A stretch of 15,330 nucleotides of DNA from JBCCMQ01 sp039026235 (GTDB lineage: Bacteria > Pseudomonadota > Alphaproteobacteria > Rhodobacterales > Rhodobacteraceae): assembly GCA_039026235.1 (NCBI GenBank), contig JBCCMQ010000029.1, positions 1 through 15,330 on the forward strand, given 5' to 3'. The notes below the pieces were generated by a model that made no database searches, was not told the origin of the DNA, and was given only the letters and a program-made list of their open reading frames with translations. A program made the position numbers and the translations under genes. This document shows positions 1 through 6,745 of the stretch, one piece after another. The first letter of the stretch is position 1; the number at the start of each line of letters is the position of its first letter.

Positions 1-45
1 ATCGAGACGCTTTACGGCATAGGGTACAGATACAACGAGGAATGA
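1..45 (+). CDS. chvI: ChvI-type response regulator, 3' end only
   Basis: Only the last 14 codons and the TGA stop are present; the rest lies before the window. The tail reads IETLYGIGYRYNEE, which fits the last beta-hairpin of an OmpR/PhoB-type winged-helix DNA-binding domain (the G-x-G-Y-x-Y pattern). The identity as ChvI follows mainly from the next gene, a ChvG-type histidine kinase that starts inside this stop codon (ATGA, 42-45). Such overlap is typical of a co-translated regulator/kinase pair. In alphaproteobacteria ChvI is the DNA-binding partner of ChvG in envelope and acid-stress responses. The family call is sure; the exact orthologue is inferred from context. Confidence 0.8.
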   Translation: METLYGIGYRYNEE

Positions 46-1757
46 CACTGACGTCGGGAATAGACGTCAACGATCCGGGGGCTGGCCGCAGCGACGTCGT
101 ACTTGGCGAAGACTGGGTACAACCCGAGGCCGTTGCTGAGACTGAGCTGCGCGCAACGCGTTCGCGGCGCAGTCTTATTTCGCTCAATCGGTCCCCGCTC
201 GCCCGCAAGATCATTACCTTCAATCTGCTCGCGATGATCGTCCTTGTCGCGGGGGTGCTTTATCTAAATCCATTCCGCGAAACGCTGGTGCTTCAGCGCG
301 AAAATGCGCTGGTGGTCGAAGCGCGCCTGACGTCGAACATATTCGAGGCGCAGCTGCCCGATGGCCTGCCGGTTAACCTGGCATCGGGTGATGGCATAAA
401 CGTTGAAAAAACCTTAAGCGCGCTCGATTTGCGGCCGGGGGTTGAGCTTTTCGTGTTTGATCCAAGGGGCAATCTTGTTGCCTACCGGGTCGGTCCCGAA
501 GGCGACGACCGTTTGCCAGAGGCGCCGCCAAACACCAGCACAGTGATCACCGACTTCCTAAATTCGATTTGGGATGCGGCCGCTGGCCTTTTGACGCTGA
601 GTGACAGTTCACTTCAACTTTCCACCGAAGATCAGGCGCGGTCACTGGTTCTTTCGGCGTTACGGGACGGCCCCCAGGTCTCTATCAATCGAGATGTTGA
701 CGGGAACCTCATTTTTTCGGCGGCGAATGTCATTGCCCAGAACAACCGCCCGATCGGTGTTGTCGCCCTGGCGACAGCTGCCGGCGAAATCGATCAGTTG
801 GTACGGGTAGAACGCGAGCAGGTCCTGCAAATGTTCGTGGTGGCCATCCTGGTGTCCATCGGTCTGTCCCTTGTTCTGGCCAGCACGATTGCAAACCCGC
901 TCAGGGATCTCGCCGCGGCGGCCGAACTGGGTCAGGACAAAAACGCCCGCAAGGTCGCGCCCAGCCGGGTCCGCATCCCTGATCTGACCGCGCGTCCGGA
1001 TGAGATCGGACGCCTGTCCGGCGCCATGCGCGGTATGGTCGGCGCGCTTTACGAACGGATCGATGCGAATGAACAGTTCGCTGCCGATGTGGCCCATGAG
1101 ATCAAGAACCCGCTGGCATCCCTCCGTTCGGCAATCGGCACCCTGCGGGTCGCTAAAAAGGATGAACAGCGTGCGAAACTGCTTGATGTGATCGAGCATG
1201 ATGTGCGCCGCCTGGATAGGCTTGTATCGGACATCTCGAATGCGTCGCGGCTCGACAGTGAACTCGTCAAGGAAGAGGAAGAGCCGTTCGACGTGCTAAA
1301 GACCCTGCGCAATCTGAGCGAATACCTCAGCCAGGAGGCCACGACCAAGGGCATCGATTTCATTACCGACCTGCCGTCGCAGCCGATTTTTATCCTGGGT
1401 CTCGAGGCCCGTTTGGCACAGGTTTTTGTCAACCTGATCACCAACGCCATTTCCTTCTGCGAAGATGGAGATGCTGTGCGCGTGTGGGCGCGCTGCCGCG
1501 AAAACCGCGTGCTGATCGTGATCGAGGACACCGGGCCGGGCATCCCGCAGGAAGCGCTGACCAAGATCTTCAACCGCTTCTACTCCGAACGCCCCGAGCG
1601 CCAGTTCGGCGACCATTCGGGCCTTGGTCTGGCGATCTCAAAGCAGATTGTTGAGGCACATAGCGGTGTCATCTGGGCCGAAAACATCCGCCCGACCGAC
1701 GCCGATTTGATGTCGGACCCGCTCGGTGCGCGCTTTGTGGTAGGTTTGCCAGTCTAG
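42..1757 (+). CDS. chvG: ChvG-type sensor histidine kinase
   Basis: A 571-residue inner-membrane sensor kinase that should autophosphorylate and pass phosphate to ChvI. A cytoplasmic N-terminal tail of about 55 residues precedes membrane helix 1 (about 57-77). A periplasmic sensor region (about 78-262) and membrane helix 2 (about 263-283) follow, then a HAMP-like linker. The dimerisation/phosphoacceptor site is FAADVAHEIKNPLAS with the phospho-His at H352. The ATPase domain shows an N box (NLITNA, 464-469), G1 (DTGPGIP, 496-502) and G2 (GLGLAIS, 527-533), so it looks catalytically intact. The start overlaps the chvI stop as ATGA; GAGGA lies directly against the ATG, so translational coupling is likely. 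Location next to hprK and the PTS genes matches the known alphaproteobacterial chvG neighbourhood. Known ChvG sensors respond to acid or envelope conditions; the signal here cannot be read from the sequence. Confidence 0.92.
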   Translation: MTLTSGIDVNDPGAGRSDVVLGEDWVQPEAVAETELRATRSRRSLISLNRSPLARKIITFNLLAMIVLVAGVLYLNPFRETLVLQRENALVVEARLTSNIFEAQLPDGLPVNLASGDGINVEKTLSALDLRPGVELFVFDPRGNLVAYRVGPEGDDRLPEAPPNTSTVITDFLNSIWDAAAGLLTLSDSSLQLSTEDQARSLVLSALRDGPQVSINRDVDGNLIFSAANVIAQNNRPIGVVALATAAGEIDQLVRVEREQVLQMFVVAILVSIGLSLVLASTIANPLRDLAAAAELGQDKNARKVAPSRVRIPDLTARPDEIGRLSGAMRGMVGALYERIDANEQFAADVAHEIKNPLASLRSAIGTLRVAKKDEQRAKLLDVIEHDVRRLDRLVSDISNASRLDSELVKEEEEPFDVLKTLRNLSEYLSQEATTKGIDFITDLPSQPIFILGLEARLAQVFVNLITNAISFCEDGDAVRVWARCRENRVLIVIEDTGPGIPQEALTKIFNRFYSERPERQFGDHSGLGLAISKQIVEAHSGVIWAENIRPTDADLMSDPLGARFVVGLPV

Positions 1758-1772
1758 AAAGGTCGCGTCGGG

Positions 1773-2240
1773 GTGGCACACGAACCCGAACTGTCCTTGT
1801 CCCCGCTTCCCGATGGTTCAGGCTGGATGGCCCAAGCAAGCTGCGTAGCAATCCACGGGCGCGGTCTTCTCATCATTGGTAAATCGGGCAGCGGCAAATC
1901 GTCTCTGGCACTTCAGCTTATTGCGCTCGGCGCCAGCCTTGTGGCCGATGACCGCACTTGCTTGCGGACGAGTTCGCAGGGCGTCGAGGCCTTCGCACCT
2001 GCAGCAATCGAAGGTCAGATCGAGGCCCGTGGCGTCGGTATTCTTCGCCTGCCTGTTAAGCCCTTCGTTCCGCTAAGGGCGTTGGTTGACCTTAAATCTT
2101 TGAGTTCCGAGCGTCTTCCAGAGCCGGAGTTCACAACCATATTATCACAGAGGCTCCGCCGATTTCAAAATTTCGCGGGTGCAGCTTTTCCGGCGGCTTT
2201 GTTCCTTTATATGTCAGGTCAAGGAGACGCCGATGAGTGA
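1773..2240 (+). CDS. hprK: HPr kinase/phosphorylase, short alphaproteobacterial form
   Basis: A 155-residue protein carrying only the catalytic part of HPr kinase; the roughly 130-residue N-terminal domain of Gram-positive HprK (about 310 residues) is absent, as is usual in alphaproteobacteria. The Walker A loop is GKSGSGKS (36-43), followed by VADDRT (57-62) and the HprK signature region IEGQIEARGVGILRL (79-93), linked in the family to the phosphorylase activity. It should phosphorylate HPr on its regulatory serine, and HPr is encoded three genes downstream. The GTG at 1773 has AAAGG at 1758-1762 as a possible ribosome site. An ATG at 1827 (residue 19) is an alternative start, because the conserved part begins only there. 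The gene starts 15 nt after chvG and its 3' end overlaps rapZ by 8 nt. Confidence 0.88.
   Translation: MAHEPELSLSPLPDGSGWMAQASCVAIHGRGLLIIGKSGSGKSSLALQLIALGASLVADDRTCLRTSSQGVEAFAPAAIEGQIEARGVGILRLPVKPFVPLRALVDLKSLSSERLPEPEFTTILSQRLRRFQNFAGAAFPAALFLYMSGQGDADE
2221..2226 (+). promoter_or_regulatory. Ribosome binding site deciding the rapZ start
   Basis: AAGGAG lies 6 nt before the ATG at 2233, inside the hprK coding region. It supports 2233 over the upstream in-frame ATG at 2179, which would add 18 residues of non-family sequence. Confidence 0.75.
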
Positions 2241-3165
2241 CTTCGACCCTGAGTCGTTGAAGGGCCATGACATCCCAAGCCGCCTGATCGTGGTTACAGG
2301 GCCGAGCGGTGCCGGCCGCTCGACGGCTATCAACGTGCTGGAGGATCTGGGGTTCGAAGTCATCGACAACATGCCTTTGTCCATGCTGCCCCGTTTGATC
2401 GACGGTACCGGCCTGGACCGGCCCCTGGCTCTGGGTGTCGATGTGCGCAACCGCGACTTCAGCGTCGATGCGCTGACCGAGGCTTTGGAAGGTCTTGCCG
2501 CCACTGCCGCCTTCCAATCGGAGCTCTTGTATCTGGACTGCGATACCGACGTTCTGATCCGGCGGTATTCGGAAACTCGTCGGCGCCACCCCCTGGCGCC
2601 GGAAGAACCGCCTTCGGAAGGCATAGCGCGCGAAAAGCACCTTCTGGAAGGTGTTCGAGATTTCGCCGAAGTGCTGATCGACACTTCTGCCATGACCCCG
2701 CACGACCTTCGTGCCGAGATGTCGCGTTGGTTCGGGTTGGGGACGGCGCAACAATTATCCGTTTCTCTGCACTCTTTTTCCTACAAGCGCGGCGTGCCAC
2801 GGGGCATTGATATGGTGCTGGACTGCCGGTTTCTGGCGAACCCGCACTGGCAACCTGATTTGCGGGCGCTTGACGGTCGCAGGGAAGAGGTCGCCGCTTA
2901 CGTTGCGTCAGACCCTAACTATGCTGCGTTTTTTCGTCGCGTCACGGAACTGGTCGAAAGCCTTCTGCCTGCTTATATGGCGGAGGGTAAGGCGCATTTC
3001 GCGCTGGGCTTTGGATGCACCGGTGGCAAACATCGGTCCGTCGCCCTGACCGAGGCCGTGGCGGTCAGGCTTGCACAGGCGGGATGGCAGGTGTCTAAAA
3101 GACATCGGGAACTGGAACGGGGAATAGGTGCGGCGACGTCGCAGCGCGTGGGTGAAAAAGCGTGA
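2233..3165 (+). CDS. rapZ: RapZ (YvcJ/YhbJ) family nucleotide-binding protein
   Basis: A 310-residue RapZ family protein. In E. coli RapZ is an RNA-binding adaptor that targets GlmZ/GlmY small RNAs; in alphaproteobacteria the role is less defined, and the gene sits with the PTS. The N-terminal P-loop region reads GPSGAGRST (23-31), with Arg at the position of the usual Walker A Lys. VIDNMP follows, and the strand LLYLDCD looks like Walker B. IRRYSETRRRHPL is the strongly conserved RapZ block. The C-terminal domain carries GCTGGKHRSV (261-270) and SKRHREL, both conserved in the family. The ATG at 2233 has a good ribosome site; the first 8 nt overlap the hprK end (ATGAGTGA). The stop overlaps the next gene's GTG start as GTGA. 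Identity is sure; the RNA target is unknown. Confidence 0.93.
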   Translation: MSDFDPESLKGHDIPSRLIVVTGPSGAGRSTAINVLEDLGFEVIDNMPLSMLPRLIDGTGLDRPLALGVDVRNRDFSVDALTEALEGLAATAAFQSELLYLDCDTDVLIRRYSETRRRHPLAPEEPPSEGIAREKHLLEGVRDFAEVLIDTSAMTPHDLRAEMSRWFGLGTAQQLSVSLHSFSYKRGVPRGIDMVLDCRFLANPHWQPDLRALDGRREEVAAYVASDPNYAAFFRRVTELVESLLPAYMAEGKAHFALGFGCTGGKHRSVALTEAVAVRLAQAGWQVSKRHRELERGIGAATSQRVGEKA

Positions 3166-3554
3166 TTGGTATTGTAATTGTAGCACACGGTGGACTGGCA
3201 ACTGAGTATTTGTCAGCCGTGGAGCATGTCGTCGGACACCAGCAGGGTATCCGGGCGATTTCCATTCGCCCCGACTATGACCGCTCTAGCAAACAGGCCG
3301 AGATCTGCGACGCCGCGGATGCTGTCGATGACGGCGACGGCGTTGTGGTGGTAACGGATATGTTTGGCGGCTCGCCGTCCAATCTGTCGCTGCCGGCCTG
3401 CAACGCGGCCAACCGCAAGATCCTCTATGGTGCGAACCTTCCGATGCTGATAAAACTCGCCAAATGCAGACGCAAAACGGTACCGGAAGCAGTGACCGCG
3501 GCTTTGGCGGCTGGTCGGAAATACATCGACGTCATGGACGCCAGCGAAGCCTAG
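3162..3554 (+). CDS. PTS EIIA, mannose/fructose (EIIA-Man) family
   Basis: A 130-residue soluble protein of the EIIA-Man family, which takes phosphate from phospho-HPr. The active-site His is H9 in MIGIVIVAHGGLA. The second conserved family block is VTDMFGGSPSN (64-74). Length matches a free-standing EIIA domain, without the EIIB domain that E. coli ManX carries. Translation starts at a GTG overlapping the rapZ TGA (GTGA, 3162-3165); no good ribosome site is seen, so coupling to rapZ is likely. No EIIB, EIIC or EIID gene lies nearby, so this protein probably acts in regulation through its phosphorylation state rather than in sugar uptake. Such genes are annotated variously (manX, ptsN-like), so I leave the symbol empty. 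Confidence 0.9.
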   Translation: MIGIVIVAHGGLATEYLSAVEHVVGHQQGIRAISIRPDYDRSSKQAEICDAADAVDDGDGVVVVTDMFGGSPSNLSLPACNAANRKILYGANLPMLIKLAKCRRKTVPEAVTAALAAGRKYIDVMDASEA

Positions 3555-3602
3555 CGTGGCCAGTACACTGCGATCTGTGTGGCTAGACACGTACCGTTTG
3601 CT

Positions 3603-3881
3603 ATGGCTGAACGCACTTTAAGGCATCTCAAGATCGTCAATGAAAAGGGCCTGCATGCGCGGGCCTCGGCCAAACTTGTCGAGGTGGTCGAGAGTTTTAA
3701 GGCCGATGCATTCGTGCGTAAGGATGGTCTCGACGCAACCGGCGACAGTATAATGGGCCTTTTGATGTTGGCAGCCTCGAAAGGAACAACTATTGAGGTC
3801 GAAACCGTTGGTCCTGATGCAGATGGGCTGGCAAACGCGCTTGAGCACCTGATATCGGACGGCTTTGGCGAGGAACTATGA
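3603..3881 (+). CDS. ptsH: HPr phosphocarrier protein
   Basis: A 92-residue HPr, the small phosphocarrier between Enzyme I and EIIA proteins. The phospho-His is H18 in NEKGLHARASAKLVE. The regulatory serine is S49 in GDSIMGLLML, aligned with Ser46 of Gram-positive HPr, and is the expected target of the HprK encoded upstream. Both sites are intact. The ATG at 3603 gives a family-like N-terminus (MAERTLRHLKIVNEKGLHAR). A GTG at 3579 would add 8 residues and has no better ribosome site. It lies 48 nt after the EIIA stop, the largest gap in this run. No Enzyme I gene follows, although in many alphaproteobacteria one does. Confidence 0.92.
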   Translation: MAERTLRHLKIVNEKGLHARASAKLVEVVESFKADAFVRKDGLDATGDSIMGLLMLAASKGTTIEVETVGPDADGLANALEHLISDGFGEEL

Positions 3882-4809
3882 TCCGGCGCAGACCGGATGG
3901 AAGAATGGACGGGACGCGTTGGTAGACAGTTATCAGCATACAAATCTCGCCCATGCGGCGCCCCAGGACGACTATGTCCCTTACGACAAACGAAAACTGT
4001 CCTACGCGACGACATTTACCAATCCTTGGCAGGCGCGCGTTATCCGCTCGATGGAGTGGGTCACCGGCAAGATGACGCTTCTGCGGCTTATCCGCAAATT
4101 TGAACGCCAAGGGGTCGTGGGCGGTCAGCAGTTCTGGCGCGACAGTCTGGATCTCATGGGTATTCGGCTTGACACCCCCGAAGCTCAGATCCGTCGACTG
4201 CCGGCCAAGGGGCCGGTCGTTGTCGTGGCCAATCACCCCCACGGGCTTGTGGACGGCATGGTTTTGGCCGACCTGATCGGGCGGGTGCGCGAGGACTATA
4301 AGATCTTGACCCGGTCCCTTTTGACCGGAATTGAAGAGATCAACCAGTTTATGATCCCGGTGCCGTTTCCCCACGAAGACGACGCCCTGAAGAAGAACCT
4401 TGAGATGCGCCAAAGCGCCATGGATCATCTGAAGGACGGCGGCGTCATCGTGCTTTTCCCATCCGGCGTGGTGGCTTCAAGCGATACTGCCTTTGGTCCG
4501 GTCATCGAACGTGACTGGAACCCTTTCACCGCGAAGATGATCCAGCGAAGCGGCGCCACCGTGGTTCCGATATTCTTTCCAGGATCCAATTCGCGCTGGT
4601 ACCAGGTCGCCAATCAGTTCTCGGCAACGGTTCGGCAGGGTCTTTTGATCCACGAGGTTGTCCACGCGCTGAACAAGCCCCAGGCGCCTGTTGTCGGTAA
4701 CGCGATCGCGCCTTCGGAATGCGCCGCATGGAAAAGCAATCCCCGCGGTTTTGTGGCCTGGCTGCGCGAGCACACGCTCGAGCTCGCCTCCAGACAGGAC
4801 GTCGCCTAG
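3865..4809 (+). CDS. Lysophospholipid/glycerolipid acyltransferase-like protein
   Basis: Up to 314 residues, resembling the LPLAT (PlsC-like) acyltransferases that move an acyl chain onto a lysolipid at the inner membrane. The catalytic motif is NHPHGLVDG (123-131), the spaced variant NHPxGxxDG rather than strict NHx4D. Later family blocks are IPVPFPHE (164-171), LFPSGVVA (197-204), which is glycine-containing motif III, and VVPIFFPGSNSR (233-244). No clear membrane helix is visible. The start is uncertain: the frame offers no ATG or GTG before residue 63, so the listed TTG at 3865 (17 nt overlap with ptsH) or a TTG at 3919 must be used if the conserved segment around residues 46-66 is translated. 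The substrate is unknown. Its place at the end of the PTS run may link lipid remodelling to that regulation, but this is inference. Confidence 0.8.
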   Translation: MARNYDPAQTGWKNGRDALVDSYQHTNLAHAAPQDDYVPYDKRKLSYATTFTNPWQARVIRSMEWVTGKMTLLRLIRKFERQGVVGGQQFWRDSLDLMGIRLDTPEAQIRRLPAKGPVVVVANHPHGLVDGMVLADLIGRVREDYKILTRSLLTGIEEINQFMIPVPFPHEDDALKKNLEMRQSAMDHLKDGGVIVLFPSGVVASSDTAFGPVIERDWNPFTAKMIQRSGATVVPIFFPGSNSRWYQVANQFSATVRQGLLIHEVVHALNKPQAPVVGNAIAPSECAAWKSNPRGFVAWLREHTLELASRQDVA

Positions 4810-5681
4810 CGGGTCGGAACCGGCACGTCTCCCCGATAGTCGTAAAACCCGCGCTGTGCCTTCCGACCCAACCAACCGGCTTCTACGTATTTGGTCAGCA
4901 GCGGACAGGGGCGATACTTGGTGTCCGCCAGCCCGTCGTGAAGAACATTCATGATTGCCAGGCAGGTGTCGAGGCCGATGAAATCCGCGAGCTCTAGCGG
5001 ACCCATCGGATGATTTGTCCCCAGCTTCATGGCGCTGTCGATGGACGCGACATTTCCGACGCCTTCGTAAAGCGTGTACACCGCCTCGTTGATCATCGGC
5101 ATCAGGATGCGGTTGACGATGAAGGCAGGAAAATCTTCGGCCGAAGCGGCCGTCTTGCCCAGCTTTTCCACGACAGCAAGGCAGGCGGCAAAGGTCTCTT
5201 CATCGGTGGCGATACCGCGGATCAATTCGACCAATTGCATGACTGGAACCGGGTTCATGAAATGAAAGCCCATGAATTTTTCGGGTCGGTCGGTTCGGCT
5301 CGCCAGGCGGGTGATCGAGATCGATGAGGTGTTCGAGGTCAGGATCGTCGTCGGTTTCAGGTGCGGAACCAGGTCTTCGAATATCGCTGATTTGACGGTT
5401 TCACGCTCAGTGGCCGCTTCGATGACCAGATCCGACTGACCAAGGTCCGGCAGTCTAAGCGTGGTCTGGATGCGCGCTACCGCTGCCTGTCGTTCATCTT
5501 CGCCGATGCGCCCCCGGCCAACCTGACGGTCCAGATTGCGTCCGATCAAGCCGATGGCCTCGTCCAGTTGCTCTTGGCCGACGTCGTTCAGCAGAACGTC
5601 ATATCCGGCCAAAGCCATAACATGAGCGATGCCATTGCCCATCTGGCCTGCGCCGATGACGCCAACGCTTTGAATTTCCAT
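4806..5681 (-). CDS. 3-hydroxybutyryl-CoA dehydrogenase
   Basis: A 291-residue NAD(P)-dependent 3-hydroxyacyl-CoA dehydrogenase of the short (HBD) type, converting 3-hydroxybutyryl-CoA to acetoacetyl-CoA or the reverse. The Rossmann loop is VIGAGQMGNGIA (8-19). Active-site residues are visible: Ser in TSNTSS (S116), the catalytic His in FHFMNPVP (H140), the partner Glu in QLVEL (E152), and the Asn of FIVNR. The C-terminal domain ends with a GRKAQRGFYDY block. The ATG at 5681 gives the family N-terminus and is preceded by GGAGG at 5687-5691 (minus strand), 5 nt away; longer in-frame starts are not supported. It may act in butyrate/PHB or ethylmalonyl-CoA-related acyl-CoA metabolism. The nearby etfBA genes fit an acyl-CoA theme, though they are a separate unit. 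Confidence 0.93.
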   Translation of the reverse strand: MEIQSVGVIGAGQMGNGIAHVMALAGYDVLLNDVGQEQLDEAIGLIGRNLDRQVGRGRIGEDERQAAVARIQTTLRLPDLGQSDLVIEAATERETVKSAIFEDLVPHLKPTTILTSNTSSISITRLASRTDRPEKFMGFHFMNPVPVMQLVELIRGIATDEETFAACLAVVEKLGKTAASAEDFPAFIVNRILMPMINEAVYTLYEGVGNVASIDSAMKLGTNHPMGPLELADFIGLDTCLAIMNVLHDGLADTKYRPCPLLTKYVEAGWLGRKAQRGFYDYRGDVPVPTR

Positions 5682-5844
5682 CCCGGCCTCCAAAGTACGA
5701 CGGAGCGACACCGGAGGTTTGGCACGCGGTCCAGTCCTCTGCAAGGGCGTGCGGACGGGCCGGGGCAACGACCCGCGAAAGCGTTAGGGCTTCGGAAAGG
5801 CTTTTTGGCGAGACTGATCGCGGGTGAGATAAGAGGGGCCAGGC

Positions 5845-6738
5845 ATGGCGTTTCAAGAGGTCGTGGACGGCCTGGACTATCGGCTTTGCCGGTATGGTTC
5901 CAGCCGTCATACTTTTCGGGGTCCGGCACAACAGATTGACGATATTGCCATTGCCGTTCTTGGCGGGTCGGAAACCTTTGGCCGCTTTATCGATCGGCCC
6001 TATCCGATGCTGCTTGAGCAGGAGCTGGAAAGACCGGTTGTCAACCTTGGCTGCATGCATGCGGGGCCCGAGGCATTCTTTCGCGACCCCGTGGTCGATG
6101 AGGTCTGCAACCGGGCGCAAGTCGTTGTGATTCAGATCATGGGGGCCCAGAACACATCGAATGCTTTCTATGACGTTCATCCCCGGCGAAATGACCGTTT
6201 CCTGTCAGCGAGCGATCGTTTGCGTTGTCTGTTCGCGGGCGTCGATCTGGCCGACGTGCACTTTACGGGGCATCTGCTGCGCCAGCTGAGGCGGGCAAAT
6301 ACTGCCGCCTTCGAGGATATGATCGGCGCTGTGCGCCAGGCTTGGGTCACCCGCATGAAATCCCTGATCGGTCGGATAGATTTGCCCGTTGTTCTGTTTT
6401 GGCTGGCCGACAAAGCGCCTGCGGCCCCCGGAGCAGGCCCCACCGATTTGCCTGCGGCGGCCACCGCAGCACCGGGTTTGATCAACCGTCCGATGATCGA
6501 ACAGATCCGGCCCTTGGCCGTTCAGGTGATCGAATGCGTATGTCCGGCGGCAGACGACAGCACCTTTGTCGGCAATCCCTTTACGGCGCCGGGCGGAAGG
6601 CTTTTTGGCCCCGGATTGTTTGGTGAGCACACCCATGCCCAGGCGGCAAACGCTCTGGCCGCAGCCCTGCGGCCCGTTTTGCAGGCCCGCAGTGGCAAGG
6701 GGCCCGCGCAACCGCGGGCCACAGGATTGTCGGAATGA
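5845..6738 (+). CDS. DUF6473-like protein, possible SGNH-type hydrolase fold
   Basis: A 297-residue protein of a family common in Rhodobacterales that I recall as DUF6473; no function is established. No signal peptide or membrane helix is evident. Sequence elements resemble the block order of SGNH hydrolases: VLGGSETFG (38-46) with Ser42 as the possible block I nucleophile, NLGCMHAGPEAF (67-78), IMGAQN (98-103) after a hydrophobic strand as a block III-like G..N, and GEHTHAQAANALA (260-272) as a block V-like His element. An Ala/Pro/Gly-rich linker sits at about 189-211. The ATG has AAGAGG at 5831-5836 as ribosome site, 8 nt away. The gene stands alone, divergent from the dehydrogenase (163 nt gap) and convergent on etfA. 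The hydrolase idea is inference from motif spacing only. Confidence 0.75.
   Translation: MAFQEVVDGLDYRLCRYGSSRHTFRGPAQQIDDIAIAVLGGSETFGRFIDRPYPMLLEQELERPVVNLGCMHAGPEAFFRDPVVDEVCNRAQVVVIQIMGAQNTSNAFYDVHPRRNDRFLSASDRLRCLFAGVDLADVHFTGHLLRQLRRANTAAFEDMIGAVRQAWVTRMKSLIGRIDLPVVLFWLADKAPAAPGAGPTDLPAAATAAPGLINRPMIEQIRPLAVQVIECVCPAADDSTFVGNPFTAPGGRLFGPGLFGEHTHAQAANALAAALRPVLQARSGKGPAQPRATGLSE
6701..6720. terminator. Perfect 8-bp GC hairpin at a convergent gene junction
   Basis: GGCCCGCG (6701-6708), loop CAAC (6709-6712), CGCGGGCC (6713-6720). It lies inside the last codons of the DUF6473-like gene, 16 nt before its stop, with the etfA stop 26 nt further on. The position suggests a bidirectional terminator for two convergent units, but neither strand has a T-run after the stem, so a classical Rho-independent terminator is not supported. 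It may instead be a stable 3' end for either mRNA. Confidence 0.35.
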
Positions 6739-6745
6739 CAGTCGG

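Noticed and set aside
660..1616. Long open frames on the minus strand and alternate plus frames within chvG
   Set aside because: They are shadows of the high-GC chvG codons, have no family motifs, and conflict with an intact kinase.
2131..2800. Minus-strand open frames of 113-207 codons opposite rapZ
   Set aside because: Arg/Ser-rich composition with no motif, and rapZ on the other strand is clearly coding throughout.
3878..3925. Short frame from the ATG overlapping the ptsH stop
   Set aside because: It gives only 15 residues rich in Arg before a TAG and is out of frame with the acyltransferase; kept only as part of the start-codon puzzle.
5797..6612. Near-identical short repeat GGAAGGCTTTTTGGC-like at about 5800 and 6597
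   Set aside because: About 15 bases with a one-base difference, one copy intergenic and one coding, no other copies seen; consistent with chance.
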